Positions 9,208-17,325 of a stretch of DNA of 64,000 nt are shown piece by piece. This DNA is from Megalonaias nervosa. Taxonomy: Eukaryota > Mollusca > Bivalvia > Unionida > Unionidae. Within the stretch, counting starts at the first letter, position 1. Each line of letters starts with the position of its first letter. Below the pieces are notes generated by a model. That model did not search any database. It had not been told where the DNA came from and was given only the letters and a program-made list of their open reading frames with translations. The stretch covers positions 1 to 64,000 of the forward strand of contig JAECUM010031721.1 in NCBI GenBank assembly GCA_016617855.1, written 5' to 3'. A program made the translations under genes and the position numbers.

Positions 9208-10119
9208 TTAGAGTAATCGTTTTCGAAAATGGAGTTTCACTGTGACTTTCCCTTTGGTGAATGAAATATTTTGTCCCAGATCTCCTTTATAGTAATGTTG
9301 ATAGTGTCGAAATACGACTTACTGACGGGCAAATAGTAAGGATGTACAAATTCGCGGTGAACGTGTTAGGTGTTTCCACCTTCCTCGTCAGCGTTCGTGG
9401 CAGAATCCACTTTGAAAGGAATGACACGCAGTAACGGTACGGAGGTGTGTCCCACCACGTTGTACTCCGCCACATCGGAGTACACAAAAATCAAATTCAG
9501 TCCTTGGTTCATTTCTACAGGGAATCTAAAATGTTTCACAAAATCCGAGTTACCAATCACGGCTGGTATTTCGTTTGCAATCTTGATCAAATTAGTGTCT
9601 CCACCCAAAATGTCTTACAATTCAGGGCAAAATGTAATGGCCAATACTTTGTCCTCTGAAAATTTGATGAGTAGGCGACGAGCTATTTTGTGGTAATCGA
9701 TCCTGACACTTTTTCTGGTTTTCTCCAAGACTTTACCAAACACGTTATTGAACCTGTCAGCAAATAGTGTTCACCAAATGTTGACCACTAAAATAATAGC
9801 CTGAGGGAATTTTCAACCGATAAGTGGTTCGTTTAGTTTTGGGGTCTTGTGATTTCATAGAGTCAGCTACACTGCTGCGTTCATCCAAGGCTTGTTGCAC
9901 TTGCTCGTCATGAACTTCCACCGCAAAAGTGTTTAGATTAGGAAGGATATTTAGGACTTATGTAGGGTGAATCAGTTCCACTAAAGCCACTTCCCAATGG
10001 GCTTCGTGATCCACTTGGATGGCCTGAGGTAATCTGGCCGTGTAACAGCACAAAGTGTTATTGGGAAACACCTCAATGGAACTATCACTGGGTAACGTTA
10101 AGTAAAATTGGTTGTTCAT
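9208..10119 (-). pseudogene. penton-like minor capsid protein, broken
   Basis: The N-terminus MNNQFYLTLPSDSSIEVFPN and HWEVALVELIHPT match a protein found in most animal Mavericks. Further pieces in other frames read NLIFVYSDVAEYNVVGH and VPLLRVIPF, and the end VTVKLHFRKRLL. Several stops and frameshifts intervene (first stop right after IHPT). I take it as the penton/minor capsid candidate from its position and its beta-rich, LHFR-terminated C-terminus; that role is moderately supported. Its ATG overlaps the TGA of the upstream membrane protein gene (ATGA). Confidence 0.55.
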
Positions 10120-10520
10120 AATTCCAGAGTTCTAGTGACCGAGAAGTCACTGGAAGTCAGAGGAGTGTCTAAAAAAGGATGGTTAGGGTGACTGTTGGAT
10201 GGGGGACTAACGTTGTACGCAAGACTCCCGTTGTTGTTTCCGTTCGAGGAATATTTCAGAGACGGATTGGGAAGAAGGTAACCAATGCAACTGCTAAGTA
10301 AAATGGTCCACAATTGTTTGTCTCCTTGTTGCAAACTCAAATTGGCAATGGCAGCACCGACGACACAATGCACCACAAAGATCTGGCAGAAAAAGACGAT
10401 TTGCGTTTTAGGCACACGTTCTCCACACCACACCCACAAGGGATGCTTTTGTAGATCTTGCAGAGAAGAACTGGGCGACGGAGTGATTACTGCGGTAGCT
10501 GAAGCTGTGTTGAAGGGCAT
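10116..10520 (-). CDS. conserved Maverick two-helix membrane protein
   Basis: A 134-aa ORF with two hydrophobic stretches: IVFFCQIFVVHCVVGAAIA and LWTILLSSCIGYLLP. The block from VPKTQIVFF to LLPNPSLK is a conserved signature that I recognise from animal Maverick/adintovirus genomes. It probably sits in a host or virion membrane. The N-terminus is Ser/Thr-rich. Start MPFNTASATAV is preceded by TATAAAAAGA at 10531-10540 inside the integrase 3' end. Stop and next start overlap as ATGA. Confidence 0.65.
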   Translation of the reverse strand: MPFNTASATAVITPSPSSSLQDLQKHPLWVWCGERVPKTQIVFFCQIFVVHCVVGAAIANLSLQQGDKQLWTILLSSCIGYLLPNPSLKYSSNGNNNGSLAYNVSPPSNSHPNHPFLDTPLTSSDFSVTRTLEL

Positions 10521-10525
10521 GATGG

Positions 10526-11627
10526 TCACGTCTTTTTATAGTCAATGTGTTGTGAAGCGTCGATCCAAGAGTCAAAACTGGTAGGATATCCTTTCCAGCG
10601 TACTTTGACTTCTTTGACACGTCGTGTTCCCACTTTTCGGGTTCTTCGATCGAGAATGCTTTGATCTCGTATACGTCGTCTTCTTTTTTGGTCACACGTT
10701 GTAACTCGGGCAAGTGAAACGTTCCTTTTAACACTTCCCCCTTCATGTCTTCCAATTTATAGACGGGAGGATGACGGCCACGCACACGTTCGGTGACACG
10801 AAACAATTCGGTGGTCCAGTTGGGTAAGTAACCTTTGTCGAAAGTGCGTTTGGTTTTGCCAATGCGCACCCAGTCTCCTGGTGCCAACACTCCACCTTTC
10901 TTGGGGACAGTCACTGTCGGGGACGTACCAAACAGGCGCTCGAAGACGGTCACTTCGTTGTCGGGAGTCACTTCTTGTGGGGCACATCCGATGCTCCGAT
11001 GGTAAGATTGGTTGTACGATTGGACGAGGTGTGGCAAGATGTACTTGAGAGTGTGTTGATGCGTAAAATATTTCCACATGCGTTCTTTCAAGGTGCGTTG
11101 AAAACGTTCCACGATGCTTGCTTTAGTTTCGGGATTCTCAGTGGTGCAAAAATGTATGTCACGTTTCTTCAATTCTTTTTGGAAAGCTTGGTTCAGAAAT
11201 TCGGTGCCTTTGTCAGTTTGCCATCAAAGAGGGTGACGCCCACTTTGTTTCAACACCAGTTTGAGGGCTCGCACTAACTCACTGCTCGATTTGGAAGTCA
11301 ATGGCACGACCCAAGCAAATTTGGAAAAGACGTCGATGACACAAAACAAATATTTGTAACCACGATTGTAGGTGGCCTAATGAGAGACATCGGCTAAATC
11401 GGCTTGCCATTGATGATCGATGCCTTCCACTCAGGTGCGACTTCTGGAAAATTTTCGTCGAATGGGTTTGTGTAAGGTGTACATGGCTTGTTCCTGTAAC
11501 CAGCGTTGCACTTGAGGTAAATGGATACTTTTCAGTCAAGTTTTGGCAGCACGATACAATTTCTGAACTCCCCCTAACCTGCGGGATGGGATGGACCGTA
11601 GTAAATGCTGGCTAACACCTTCTCCAT
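10526..11627 (-). pseudogene. rve integrase with C-terminal chromodomain, broken
   Basis: Retrovirus-type DDE integrase that inserts the element. Segments run from MEKVLASIYYGPSHPAG at the ATG 11625-11627 through the catalytic core: first Asp in HQWQADLADVS, second in QTDKGTEFLNQ, Glu in ETKASIVERFQRTLK. An SH3-like stretch (APGDWVRIGK) follows. After a frameshift near 10660 comes a chromodomain with VKVRWKGYPTSFDSWIDAS. At least four in-frame stops and two frameshifts are visible. Chromodomains target integration to marked chromatin. The stop TGA is at 10526-10528. Confidence 0.9.
10531..10540 (-). promoter_or_regulatory. TATA box for membrane protein gene
   Basis: TATAAAAAGA on the minus strand, 11 nt before the chosen ATG and inside the integrase coding end. 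Similar TATAAAAA boxes precede several other genes of this element. Confidence 0.45.
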
Positions 11628-12261
11628 TTTTTAATAAGTGATGCACTCTTTACTGATGCTCCTCTTTTCTTCGTGTGGTATTTTATTGGATTGTAATGCT
11701 TTACGTGTCCGGTAGGTGTCGAGGAGGAAGATGTCTGAACTGGGGTAATTAGTTCTTGTTTCAGTTCTGGTTTCTCTTCTTTCTTTTTCTCTTCTGAGGA
11801 AGAAGGGGTAGCCATCATCTTTTTAATGCAACCAATTCTGGATGTAGGTGGTGTTGTTAACTTGCGTACTTATTCTGGTGGAGTTTGAAGCTCTTCTTCT
11901 TTTTCTGTCTTGATCACTGGGACTAGTGGTGGTGGACTTTCTGTCTTGATTACTGGGGCTAGTGGTGGTGGTAGTGGTGATGGACTTTTCATCAAGGCTT
12001 TAAAATCAGAGTGGGTAGAGCTGTTTCGTCTAAAGTTTTCTGGTGAAAGAGTTGCAGTCGTTGCAACAATTGACCGTACCATTGAGATTTTTCCGTTTCT
12101 GACAAATCGATGCGATCCATCAATGATTGCAATTCGTGTTGTAACTGGGACATCTCGGTCAAATGAGGATTGGGAGGTAAATACGGGAATCGTTGTTCTT
12201 GCCAACGATGGTATTCCATCCATCGTTTGTAAGGCACTAAAGCCAGTTTTCGTCCTTCCAT
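11612..12261 (-). pseudogene. conserved Maverick helical protein, frameshifted
   Basis: The N-terminal half (11992-12261) begins MEGRKLALVPYKRWMEYHRW and has LQSLMDRIDLSETEKSQWY, matching a small helical protein that recurs upstream of integrase in Mavericks. Further pieces in other frames are Pro-rich (PLAPVIKTESPPPLVPVIKT) and a basic tail (KYHTKKRGASVKSASLIKKW). The end overlaps the integrase start by 16 nt. Function unknown. Frame changes near 12000 and 11830 show decay. Confidence 0.5.
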
Positions 12262-12333
12262 CGGATTTCAAGGATCACGTCCGAGATCTTTTGGCTCCAA
12301 AGGTCCCTTTTATCTTCTTGGAACTTTTTGTCT

Positions 12334-12753
12334 TCATCCTCCCAGGATGTTTCCCAATAGTCCTTTCAGTAAGGGTCCTCCTATTGTGCCCATTACTCCT
12401 TTCAGTAACATGAGTAAAAAGGGCAAAATTCCTCCGCGTTGCACCAACATGTATTTATTTTGACCAATGGGTATTTTCTTTTGGACCATTTGGCGAAGAA
12501 CGTATCGATGTTTGGCTAAGCATTCTTTGTGGTGTTTAGACAAAGGTATTGTGCCTTTCAAGACATTCAGACAACATTCCCACACGGCATCGATGACGTC
12601 TTTGGAAGCAGTTTGAATGAGTTTTTTTCGCATTGGTGGAGGAGCTTTGGACAGGACGGACAACATGTCCCAATGTTTGGCTAAACGAGGTGGCAGTCCT
12701 TTCCTTTTCTTTCCTTTGGGGGCAGAAGAGGAATGTCTTTTTTGGGGTGACAT
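12334..12753 (-). CDS. pX-like virion core protein (with hydrophobic tail)
   Basis: Intact 139-aa ORF from MSPQKRHSSSAPKGKKRKG. A basic N-terminus is followed by a helical domain (DVIDAVWECCLNVLKGTIPL, HKECLAKHRYVLRQMV) and a GG hinge with a hydrophobic tail (RGGILPFLLMLLKGVMGT). This is the Maverick version of adenovirus pX/mu-like core or minor proteins, in which adenain cuts near the GG and the tail interacts with membrane or capsid. The ATG context AAAGATGTC is shared with the two following paralogous genes. Confidence 0.65.
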   Translation of the reverse strand: MSPQKRHSSSAPKGKKRKGLPPRLAKHWDMLSVLSKAPPPMRKKLIQTASKDVIDAVWECCLNVLKGTIPLSKHHKECLAKHRYVLRQMVQKKIPIGQNKYMLVQRGGILPFLLMLLKGVMGTIGGPLLKGLLGNILGG

Positions 12754-12847
12754 CTTTCTCGGTTGGTTTGTTGGTTCCGTGGCACACAGCAAAAAATACA
12801 CTAACGTCGATGACTTGTCACACGGTCTTTTATCTTTTTTTGGGGGA

Positions 12848-13048
12848 CTATCGCTTCGTCATGAAGGTGACGATGTGTTTTTTAAAATCGCCAAAAAATC
12901 CTTCTCTTTGGTGGCTCCTCTTTTTCTTTGGACGAGTGTGTCTTTTCTGGTGGTGACGTCTATGTTTGACTAAGCGTTTTTTTTTTGGATGACGAAACTG
13001 TCTTTTTCTTTTTCGTTTCTGGACAGAAGAACGACAATGAGGAGACAT
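12848..13048 (-). CDS. basic core peptide, mu-like copy 2
   Basis: 66-aa ORF from MSPHCRSSVQKRKRKR. It is composed largely of Arg, Lys and His (RHPKKKRLVKHRRHHQKR) and ends with a QREGF segment and a short hydrophobic tail. This is a protamine-like DNA-condensing peptide of the adenovirus mu type, by composition. Nearly the same arrangement follows in the next gene, so it is a tandem duplicate. A TATA-like GATAAAAG lies upstream. Confidence 0.6.
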   Translation of the reverse strand: MSPHCRSSVQKRKRKRQFRHPKKKRLVKHRRHHQKRHTRPKKKRSHQREGFFGDFKKHIVTFMTKR

Positions 13049-13102
13049 CTTTTGGTGCACAACATACACTGAAGTCCATGACTCGACATGCATCCTTTTA
13101 TC

Positions 13103-13357
13103 TTATTGTTTCTTTAGGAAGTTGTTCTCTAACTTTGTGGCCAAATTATCTACTAACTTATCCATATTAATGTAAAATCCTCCCCTTTGGTGGCTTCTCC
13201 TTTTTTTCTTTGGACGAATGTGTCTTTTCAGAGGGTGACGTCGATGTTTGGCTAAGCTCATTTTAGGGTGACGTGACTGTCTTTTTCGTTTTTCTTTTCC
13301 TTTTTGGACCAAAGAAGGAACACGATGGTAACGGTGTGTACTTCTTGGTGGTGACAT
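13103..13357 (-). CDS. basic core peptide, mu-like copy 1
   Basis: 84-aa ORF from MSPPRSTHRYHRVPSLVQK. The basic core RHPKMSLAKHRRHPLKRH is about as long as in copy 2 and shares most residues. It ends RSHQRGGFYINMDKL, where a GG hinge typical of pX/mu proteins is visible. Likely packages DNA inside the virion. No breaks. Confidence 0.6.
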   Translation of the reverse strand: MSPPRSTHRYHRVPSLVQKGKEKRKRQSRHPKMSLAKHRRHPLKRHIRPKKKRRSHQRGGFYINMDKLVDNLATKLENNFLKKQ

Positions 13358-13428
13358 CTTTGGGCGTTTAGCAGCACAAAAACACTGATCCGTATTGTTT
13401 GTCTCAGGTCTTTTAATACTGGAATGCG

Positions 13429-14106
13429 TCACCACTGATTGTCTTTACGTCGTATCAACTTGATGACAGGCAACACACGCCGTGGAGTTCGCAACGGACT
13501 AAATCGGGACAGTTCTTGCTTGGACAAATCCAGTAAACTTTGTAACACATCCGTTCTCGCTTGGACTTTGATTGTGGGGGCAGGTACTTTGTGAGCAGCG
13601 GCCACTGCCGCGAAAGAGGAGACACTCTCTTGCGGGTAGAAGCTATTTTCTGTGGACTTTTCTTTTTCTTTTTCTGAGGCTGTGACCTGGTCTTGACACC
13701 GTTGCTCTTTTTCTTTTTCTTCTGGGTACGTTTGGGCGTGGCTTTTTCTCTTAGGGACAACTTTGGGACCATTAGGACCCCATTTTAAGAGGGAACGAAT
13801 GATGACACTTCCTAGAGAATCGCTTCCTCCAGGTTTCAAAATGATTTGCTTTTGGGTTTGAATGTCAATGCGAGGATCGGCTAGCTGCGTCAAGGCTACT
13901 TTGTTTCTCTCAAAAAAACGTTTGGTTTGATGTGGAATCTGAATGATGCCTTGCAGTAATTGACGTGCTGTCACTGTAAACCATCGTAAGACTTCTTTGA
14001 GAGTAGCTTCTAAGACACGAGCACGTATTTGTGGATTTTTTCCGCGACTGATACCGTACAAGGCACGAATCAATTTGATGGGAAGATAAGACTGAAGGGA
14101 CGTCAT
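13429..14106 (-). CDS. virion core-like protein, 225 aa
   Basis: Intact ORF starting MTSLQSYLPIKLIRALYG. The middle reads RNKVALTQLADPRIDIQTQK then a glycine-containing hydrophobic segment (PGGSDSLGSVIIRSLLKW). This resembles the LAxKxxSLKxKKxLL-GG architecture of other Maverick core-like proteins. The C-terminal half is Lys/Glu/Ser-rich. Probably a structural protein related to the pX-like family; that is inference. TATAAAAACC at 14142-14151 lies 36 nt upstream. Confidence 0.5.
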   Translation of the reverse strand: MTSLQSYLPIKLIRALYGISRGKNPQIRARVLEATLKEVLRWFTVTARQLLQGIIQIPHQTKRFFERNKVALTQLADPRIDIQTQKQIILKPGGSDSLGSVIIRSLLKWGPNGPKVVPKRKSHAQTYPEEKEKEQRCQDQVTASEKEKEKSTENSFYPQESVSSFAAVAAAHKVPAPTIKVQARTDVLQSLLDLSKQELSRFSPLRTPRRVLPVIKLIRRKDNQW

Positions 14107-14141
14107 GTTGACGATGTGTGAGACAGAGCCAAAGTGACCGA

Positions 14142-14151
14142 GGTTTTTATA
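14142..14151 (-). promoter_or_regulatory. TATA box for 225-aa protein gene
   Basis: TATAAAAACC on the minus strand at a normal distance from the ATG at 14104-14106. Confidence 0.5.
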
Positions 14152-14173
14152 GACCTTTTTTTGGTGATTGTGA

Positions 14174-14943
14174 TTAAGTCGACGAAGGGGACGTGTACAC
14201 GACAGGCCCTCCGTCTTGGTACCAGTGGTAAAACAGATGGGTACGAAATCGCAAATAATCGGGAGTGGTGGGTTTTAAATCCACGAGTAAATAAGCGTGT
14301 GGGGTTTGAGTGGCATCGTCGTACGCATGAATCAGCCAAAGCGTTCCTAACTGTTTGGCTAAGACTTGTACTTGCGATTTATCTCTAGGGCTTTTAAACA
14401 ACACCACGTAATGAGCATTGAGACTGATGGTACGATGGGCTTCATTTTGTTGAAACAAATTTTGGGTAATGTAAATGACACTGGCATTTCGATGATACCC
14501 TTTGCGCGTGAACCACAGTTTAATTTCTTCTTCGTCTTCTCCTAACATGTCGTCAAAAATAACCAAATGAGTTTGACTAGGGTCAGACGCGATCCCGTCG
14601 TCCTCGCCAGGAATGCCTTCCACAAAGACGATGGAATCACCTTGACTTTCTCGCAGAAGAATGTACGCCGATTGCCACTGTTTGCAACACCACACGATTC
14701 GTTGAGGTGAACGATCGATCAAATGATGTTTATGTTCGATCAAACGTTTGACAAATTCGGTTTATGCTGGAACCGCTAGGTCCAGCAATGAGCATGTTAA
14801 AGGGATGGCGAAGATACAAGGCCTCCCAACTAGTCCGATCTACGTGTTCGTCAATGACTTTGACAGTGGAGGAAGAGGGAGCAGAGACAGTAGAGGTTGC
14901 CTTAGTAGTGTAAGAAATGTCACGTTTGACACGAAGACAGAGA
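14174..14943 (-). pseudogene. FtsK/HerA-type packaging ATPase, frameshifted in Walker A
   Basis: The ATPase that pumps genome into the capsid. The upstream frame reads HPFNMLIAGPSGS, the beginning of Walker A, and is then lost by an indel near 14765. The downstream frame (14174-14743) continues IEHKHHLIDRSPQRIVWCCK, Walker B HLVIFDDML and SVIYITQNLF. The start codon is not evident; a TATA box lies at 14951-14960. The broken P-loop means no active ATPase. Confidence 0.8.
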
Positions 14944-14950
14944 AGACAAG

Positions 14951-14960
14951 AGTTTTTATA
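14951..14960 (-). promoter_or_regulatory. TATA box for packaging ATPase gene
   Basis: TATAAAAACT on the minus strand just ahead of the ATPase coding sequence. Confidence 0.45.
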
Positions 14961-14990
14961 CTTTTTTTCAGGACACGTTTATTGCCATCT

Positions 14991-15182
14991 TTAATTGTGA
15001 ACAACACGAAAGACAAAAGTACATAAAAGCCAAATGGTTAAGTACATGAATAAAAGACACATCAAAACGATCATAGTGGAATATAAACAAGTCTCTGTAC
15101 AACATTTGTGGTGATCAAGAGGTGAAATCGTAGGGGTAGTGTGTAATGTTCTGAGAGTCTCTACACTCCTTGGCACAGTCAC
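14991..15182 (-). CDS. tail-anchored small membrane protein
   Basis: About 63 codons ending in a strongly hydrophobic segment (STMIVLMCLLFMYLTIWLLC) and a short basic tail. The frame opens with GTG, and coding-like sequence continues upstream in another frame (VTVPEEEEVVKATLFR, about 15190-15290). The original protein was therefore probably longer and is frameshifted. The topology suggests a single C-terminal transmembrane anchor. Not recognised. Confidence 0.4.
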   Translation of the reverse strand: MTVPRSVETLRTLHTTPTISPLDHHKCCTETCLYSTMIVLMCLLFMYLTIWLLCTFVFRVVHN

Positions 15183-15328
15183 ACAAGAGTCCTCCCCGAA
15201 TGGCCACTCGGGGATGTCGATAATGGTCCTGTCCTGAAGAGAGTGGCTTTCACGACTTCTTCTTCTTCTGGCACTGTCACTAACACTGGTTTAAAGTTAC
15301 TTTTTTCACTGAACGTTTTAATTTTTTA

Positions 15329-15797
15329 GGATAACAAATCTTTTGCATAGTGTACCACTTCTTTTGTCCATGCCTCAAAGTCCCAACTTTTCCAGTCACG
15401 TACATCTTTCCAGTGAGGGTGTAAGTCACAAGCTACACACACGTCGTCGTACACATCTTCAGTGCCTAAAAGTTGATGAATCTTGTTTTCCCGTAGAGGT
15501 TGAGAAGTATCAAGATGAAACTCAATGCTTTGAGCAGAATGAGTCTCTCGTGTACATTTAAAGGGGCCGCTTTCATGCTTTTTGGAGTGGTATATACTGT
15601 TCGTAAAGAGTCCACAAGGAATCGGCTGGTAAACGAAATCCCAGAAAGCAAGTCACTAAGACACACATTACAAGTCGACCCCAATTCAATGGACACAGTT
15701 CTCGTAATAGATGCTCTTAATCCTCTACCGTTTGAATAGCGTCATTGATTTCCTTCCACGGAATCTGTTGTATCACGAATGATAAAGGTCTTGGCAT
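15329..15797 (-). pseudogene. unidentified Cys-motif protein, broken
   Basis: A TATA box (TATAAAAACG, 15805-15814) precedes MPRPLSFVIQQIPWKEI at 15797. The next segment in another frame carries STCNVCLSDLLSGIS (15466-15696) and a third carries DDVCVACDLHPHWKDV, ending at TAA near 15329. Two CxxC pairs suggest a zinc-binding fold, possibly RING-like; I cannot assign a family. Two frame changes are needed to link the parts. Confidence 0.4.
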
Positions 15798-15804
15798 GGT
15801 AGTC

Positions 15805-15814
15805 CGTTTTTATA
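15805..15814 (-). promoter_or_regulatory. TATA box for Cys-motif gene
   Basis: TATAAAAACG on the minus strand, 8 nt before the ATG. It also covers the stop of the next gene upstream. Confidence 0.45.
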
Positions 15815-16261
15815 CCCTCTTTGGTGTCACGTAATAAGTGTACTTTTTGAACAGCCTCGATTTTATTTTAGTATCGTACCAAAAACGTTTAGTCACTAAC
15901 TCACACACCACACGTCGCACAGAAGTTTCCTCTTGAACTAGAAAGAATTGTTCTTGTAAAGATTTGTTGCAATCCTCTAATTTGTCCGTTGGAATTCGGT
16001 GTATTAGGATCACCTTGTAAGATGAATGAGTGGCATCCAAACATTTATGAATTTCACACGATTCATCAATGTCTGACCACTGGAACACTTTCATCAGAAT
16101 CAGTCCTCTTACAGCATTTAGGTACCAGTGGTTCAAACATCGGTGACGTAACGGATGCAATGGTTCATTGCATTTCACTGGTATTTTGACGCGGTAAATG
16201 CGTTCTCTCAATTCCACAGGCAAACCACGAATGTTCTCTTGTAAAGTATCCATGACCATGT
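15810..16261 (-). CDS. hypothetical protein with LPxELxxxIY motif, copy 2
   Basis: Intact ORF from MVMDTLQENIRGLPVELRER. The N-terminal pattern LPVELRERIYRVK recalls the helix start of F-box proteins, but the similarity is too short to assign. The following sequence is rich in His, Cys and aromatic residues (LRHRCLNHWYLNAVRGLIL). The upstream gene begins with a similar LPIELQEKIYKDIW, so the two look like a tandem pair. Only 3 nt separate the upstream stop from this ATG. Confidence 0.4.
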
Positions 16262-16264
16262 CAG

Positions 16265-16570
16265 TCAAACACTTCTCCTAGAGCGAAAGTAACGGACAAA
16301 GTGAGTAATTTCTGACCACTGCCATTCCAGGAATTGGTCAAGAATGTCAATAAAATCTTCAAATGTAAATGGTCTAAAGCGGAATATTAGGAAGAACGCA
16401 CCCTTGATCCAGATAAATCTGACTTGTTTGTTGACTTTTGTCAATTTCCTCTTGTGAATTTCTCGACATAAAAGTTCTACAGTCACAAATTGAGATTTGG
16501 CTCTGGCAACTCCCAGCCAAATGTCCTTGTATATCTTCTCTTGCAATTCGATTGGTAATGTTTGAAGATT
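16265..16570 (-). CDS. hypothetical protein with LPxELxxxIY motif, copy 1
   Basis: The frame reads LQTLPIELQEKIYKDIWLGV and ends HFVRYFRSRRSV. No ATG is visible at the expected place; a TAG lies a few codons before LQTLP, so the start may be mutated. It is paralogous in its first 20 residues to the next gene. Not recognised beyond a possible F-box-like helix. Confidence 0.35.
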   Translation of the reverse strand, partial: NLQTLPIELQEKIYKDIWLGVARAKSQFVTVELLCREIHKRKLTKVNKQVRFIWIKGAFFLIFRFRPFTFEDFIDILDQFLEWQWSEITHFVRYFRSRRSV

Positions 16571-16666
16571 ATTTTTCTAATGGGGTTTAAATACTTGTCT
16601 AGGGGTTGTACAACGTTTGACTCCTAGCCACATAGCTGGTTTCTTACACGACATGGTATGCCCACT

Positions 16667-17293
16667 TCAATGACGAGGTCCCACTAAAGGTAGGTAGTGA
16701 CAATCTGGAGACCATCGAGCATGTTCCAGGTAAGCGCAGTCTTTCACCTCCCACTCATGAAGTGACACACCGCAACTGAAGCATTTGACTTTATCCCCTT
16801 CGCCCATGTAGATAAATCCGGTTCTAGTTAATTCTTCCGGGGTAGGTCCTCCCAGATATTTTGGCCATTTTCCTCGGAAGGTTTGGATCCGACTTTCAAA
16901 ATCGCAGTATTCAGGCAAACGCACAGGGAACGAATATTCGTCTTTCACAGGTTCATTTCGATGAGGGTATGGTGAAATATGTAGGAGTGTGCTCCGATTT
17001 GCATGACATCCGTAGGATGGTAGCCGAATGGTTTCATAAGGATGACATCCACCATGAAAACAAGTAAAGTGAAAAGGTGTACGATAACAAGTGGCATCAC
17101 TTTCGCATCCGTCAGGTTTGACACGCACAGCATCACTTTCCATGGTAGGTATGGTAGTAGTTATAGCAAAGTTCCCATGATGATGTGGTACTGAATCGCT
17201 AAGGTCATAGCGTACGGCATACCTGCCATCGCAAGGCACAGCATCGCACTCGAGTTTGCTCTTGCTTGATACTTGCTGTTTGAAAGGATTCAT
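16667..17293 (-). CDS. BIR-domain (IAP-like) protein
   Basis: 208-aa intact ORF. Residues about 125-200 form one baculoviral IAP repeat: RIQTFRGKWPKYLG, then GFIYMGEGDKVKCFSC. The zinc ligands Cys171, Cys174, His191 and Cys198 have the exact BIR spacing C-x2-C-x16-H-x6-C. There is no RING domain. The first 120 residues are Cys/His-rich and unassigned. BIR proteins bind caspases or their activators and block apoptosis; here it could prolong host cell survival, though survivin-like roles are also possible. It has its own TATA box (17346-17356) inside the polymerase 3' end and shows no breaks, unlike its neighbours. Confidence 0.85.
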   Translation of the reverse strand: MNPFKQQVSSKSKLECDAVPCDGRYAVRYDLSDSVPHHHGNFAITTTIPTMESDAVRVKPDGCESDATCYRTPFHFTCFHGGCHPYETIRLPSYGCHANRSTLLHISPYPHRNEPVKDEYSFPVRLPEYCDFESRIQTFRGKWPKYLGGPTPEELTRTGFIYMGEGDKVKCFSCGVSLHEWEVKDCAYLEHARWSPDCHYLPLVGPRH

Positions 17294-17325
17294 CTTTCTC
17301 GCTTGGCAATGGTAGTGACAATAAA

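Noticed and set aside
9287..9696. Overlapping ORFs on both strands in the penton region
   Set aside because: Only the frame with SDVAEYNVVGH is family-like; the rest are shadows.
11910..12956. Plus-strand ORFs of 107-167 codons
   Set aside because: Antisense to the core-like and helical proteins whose signatures are on the minus strand.
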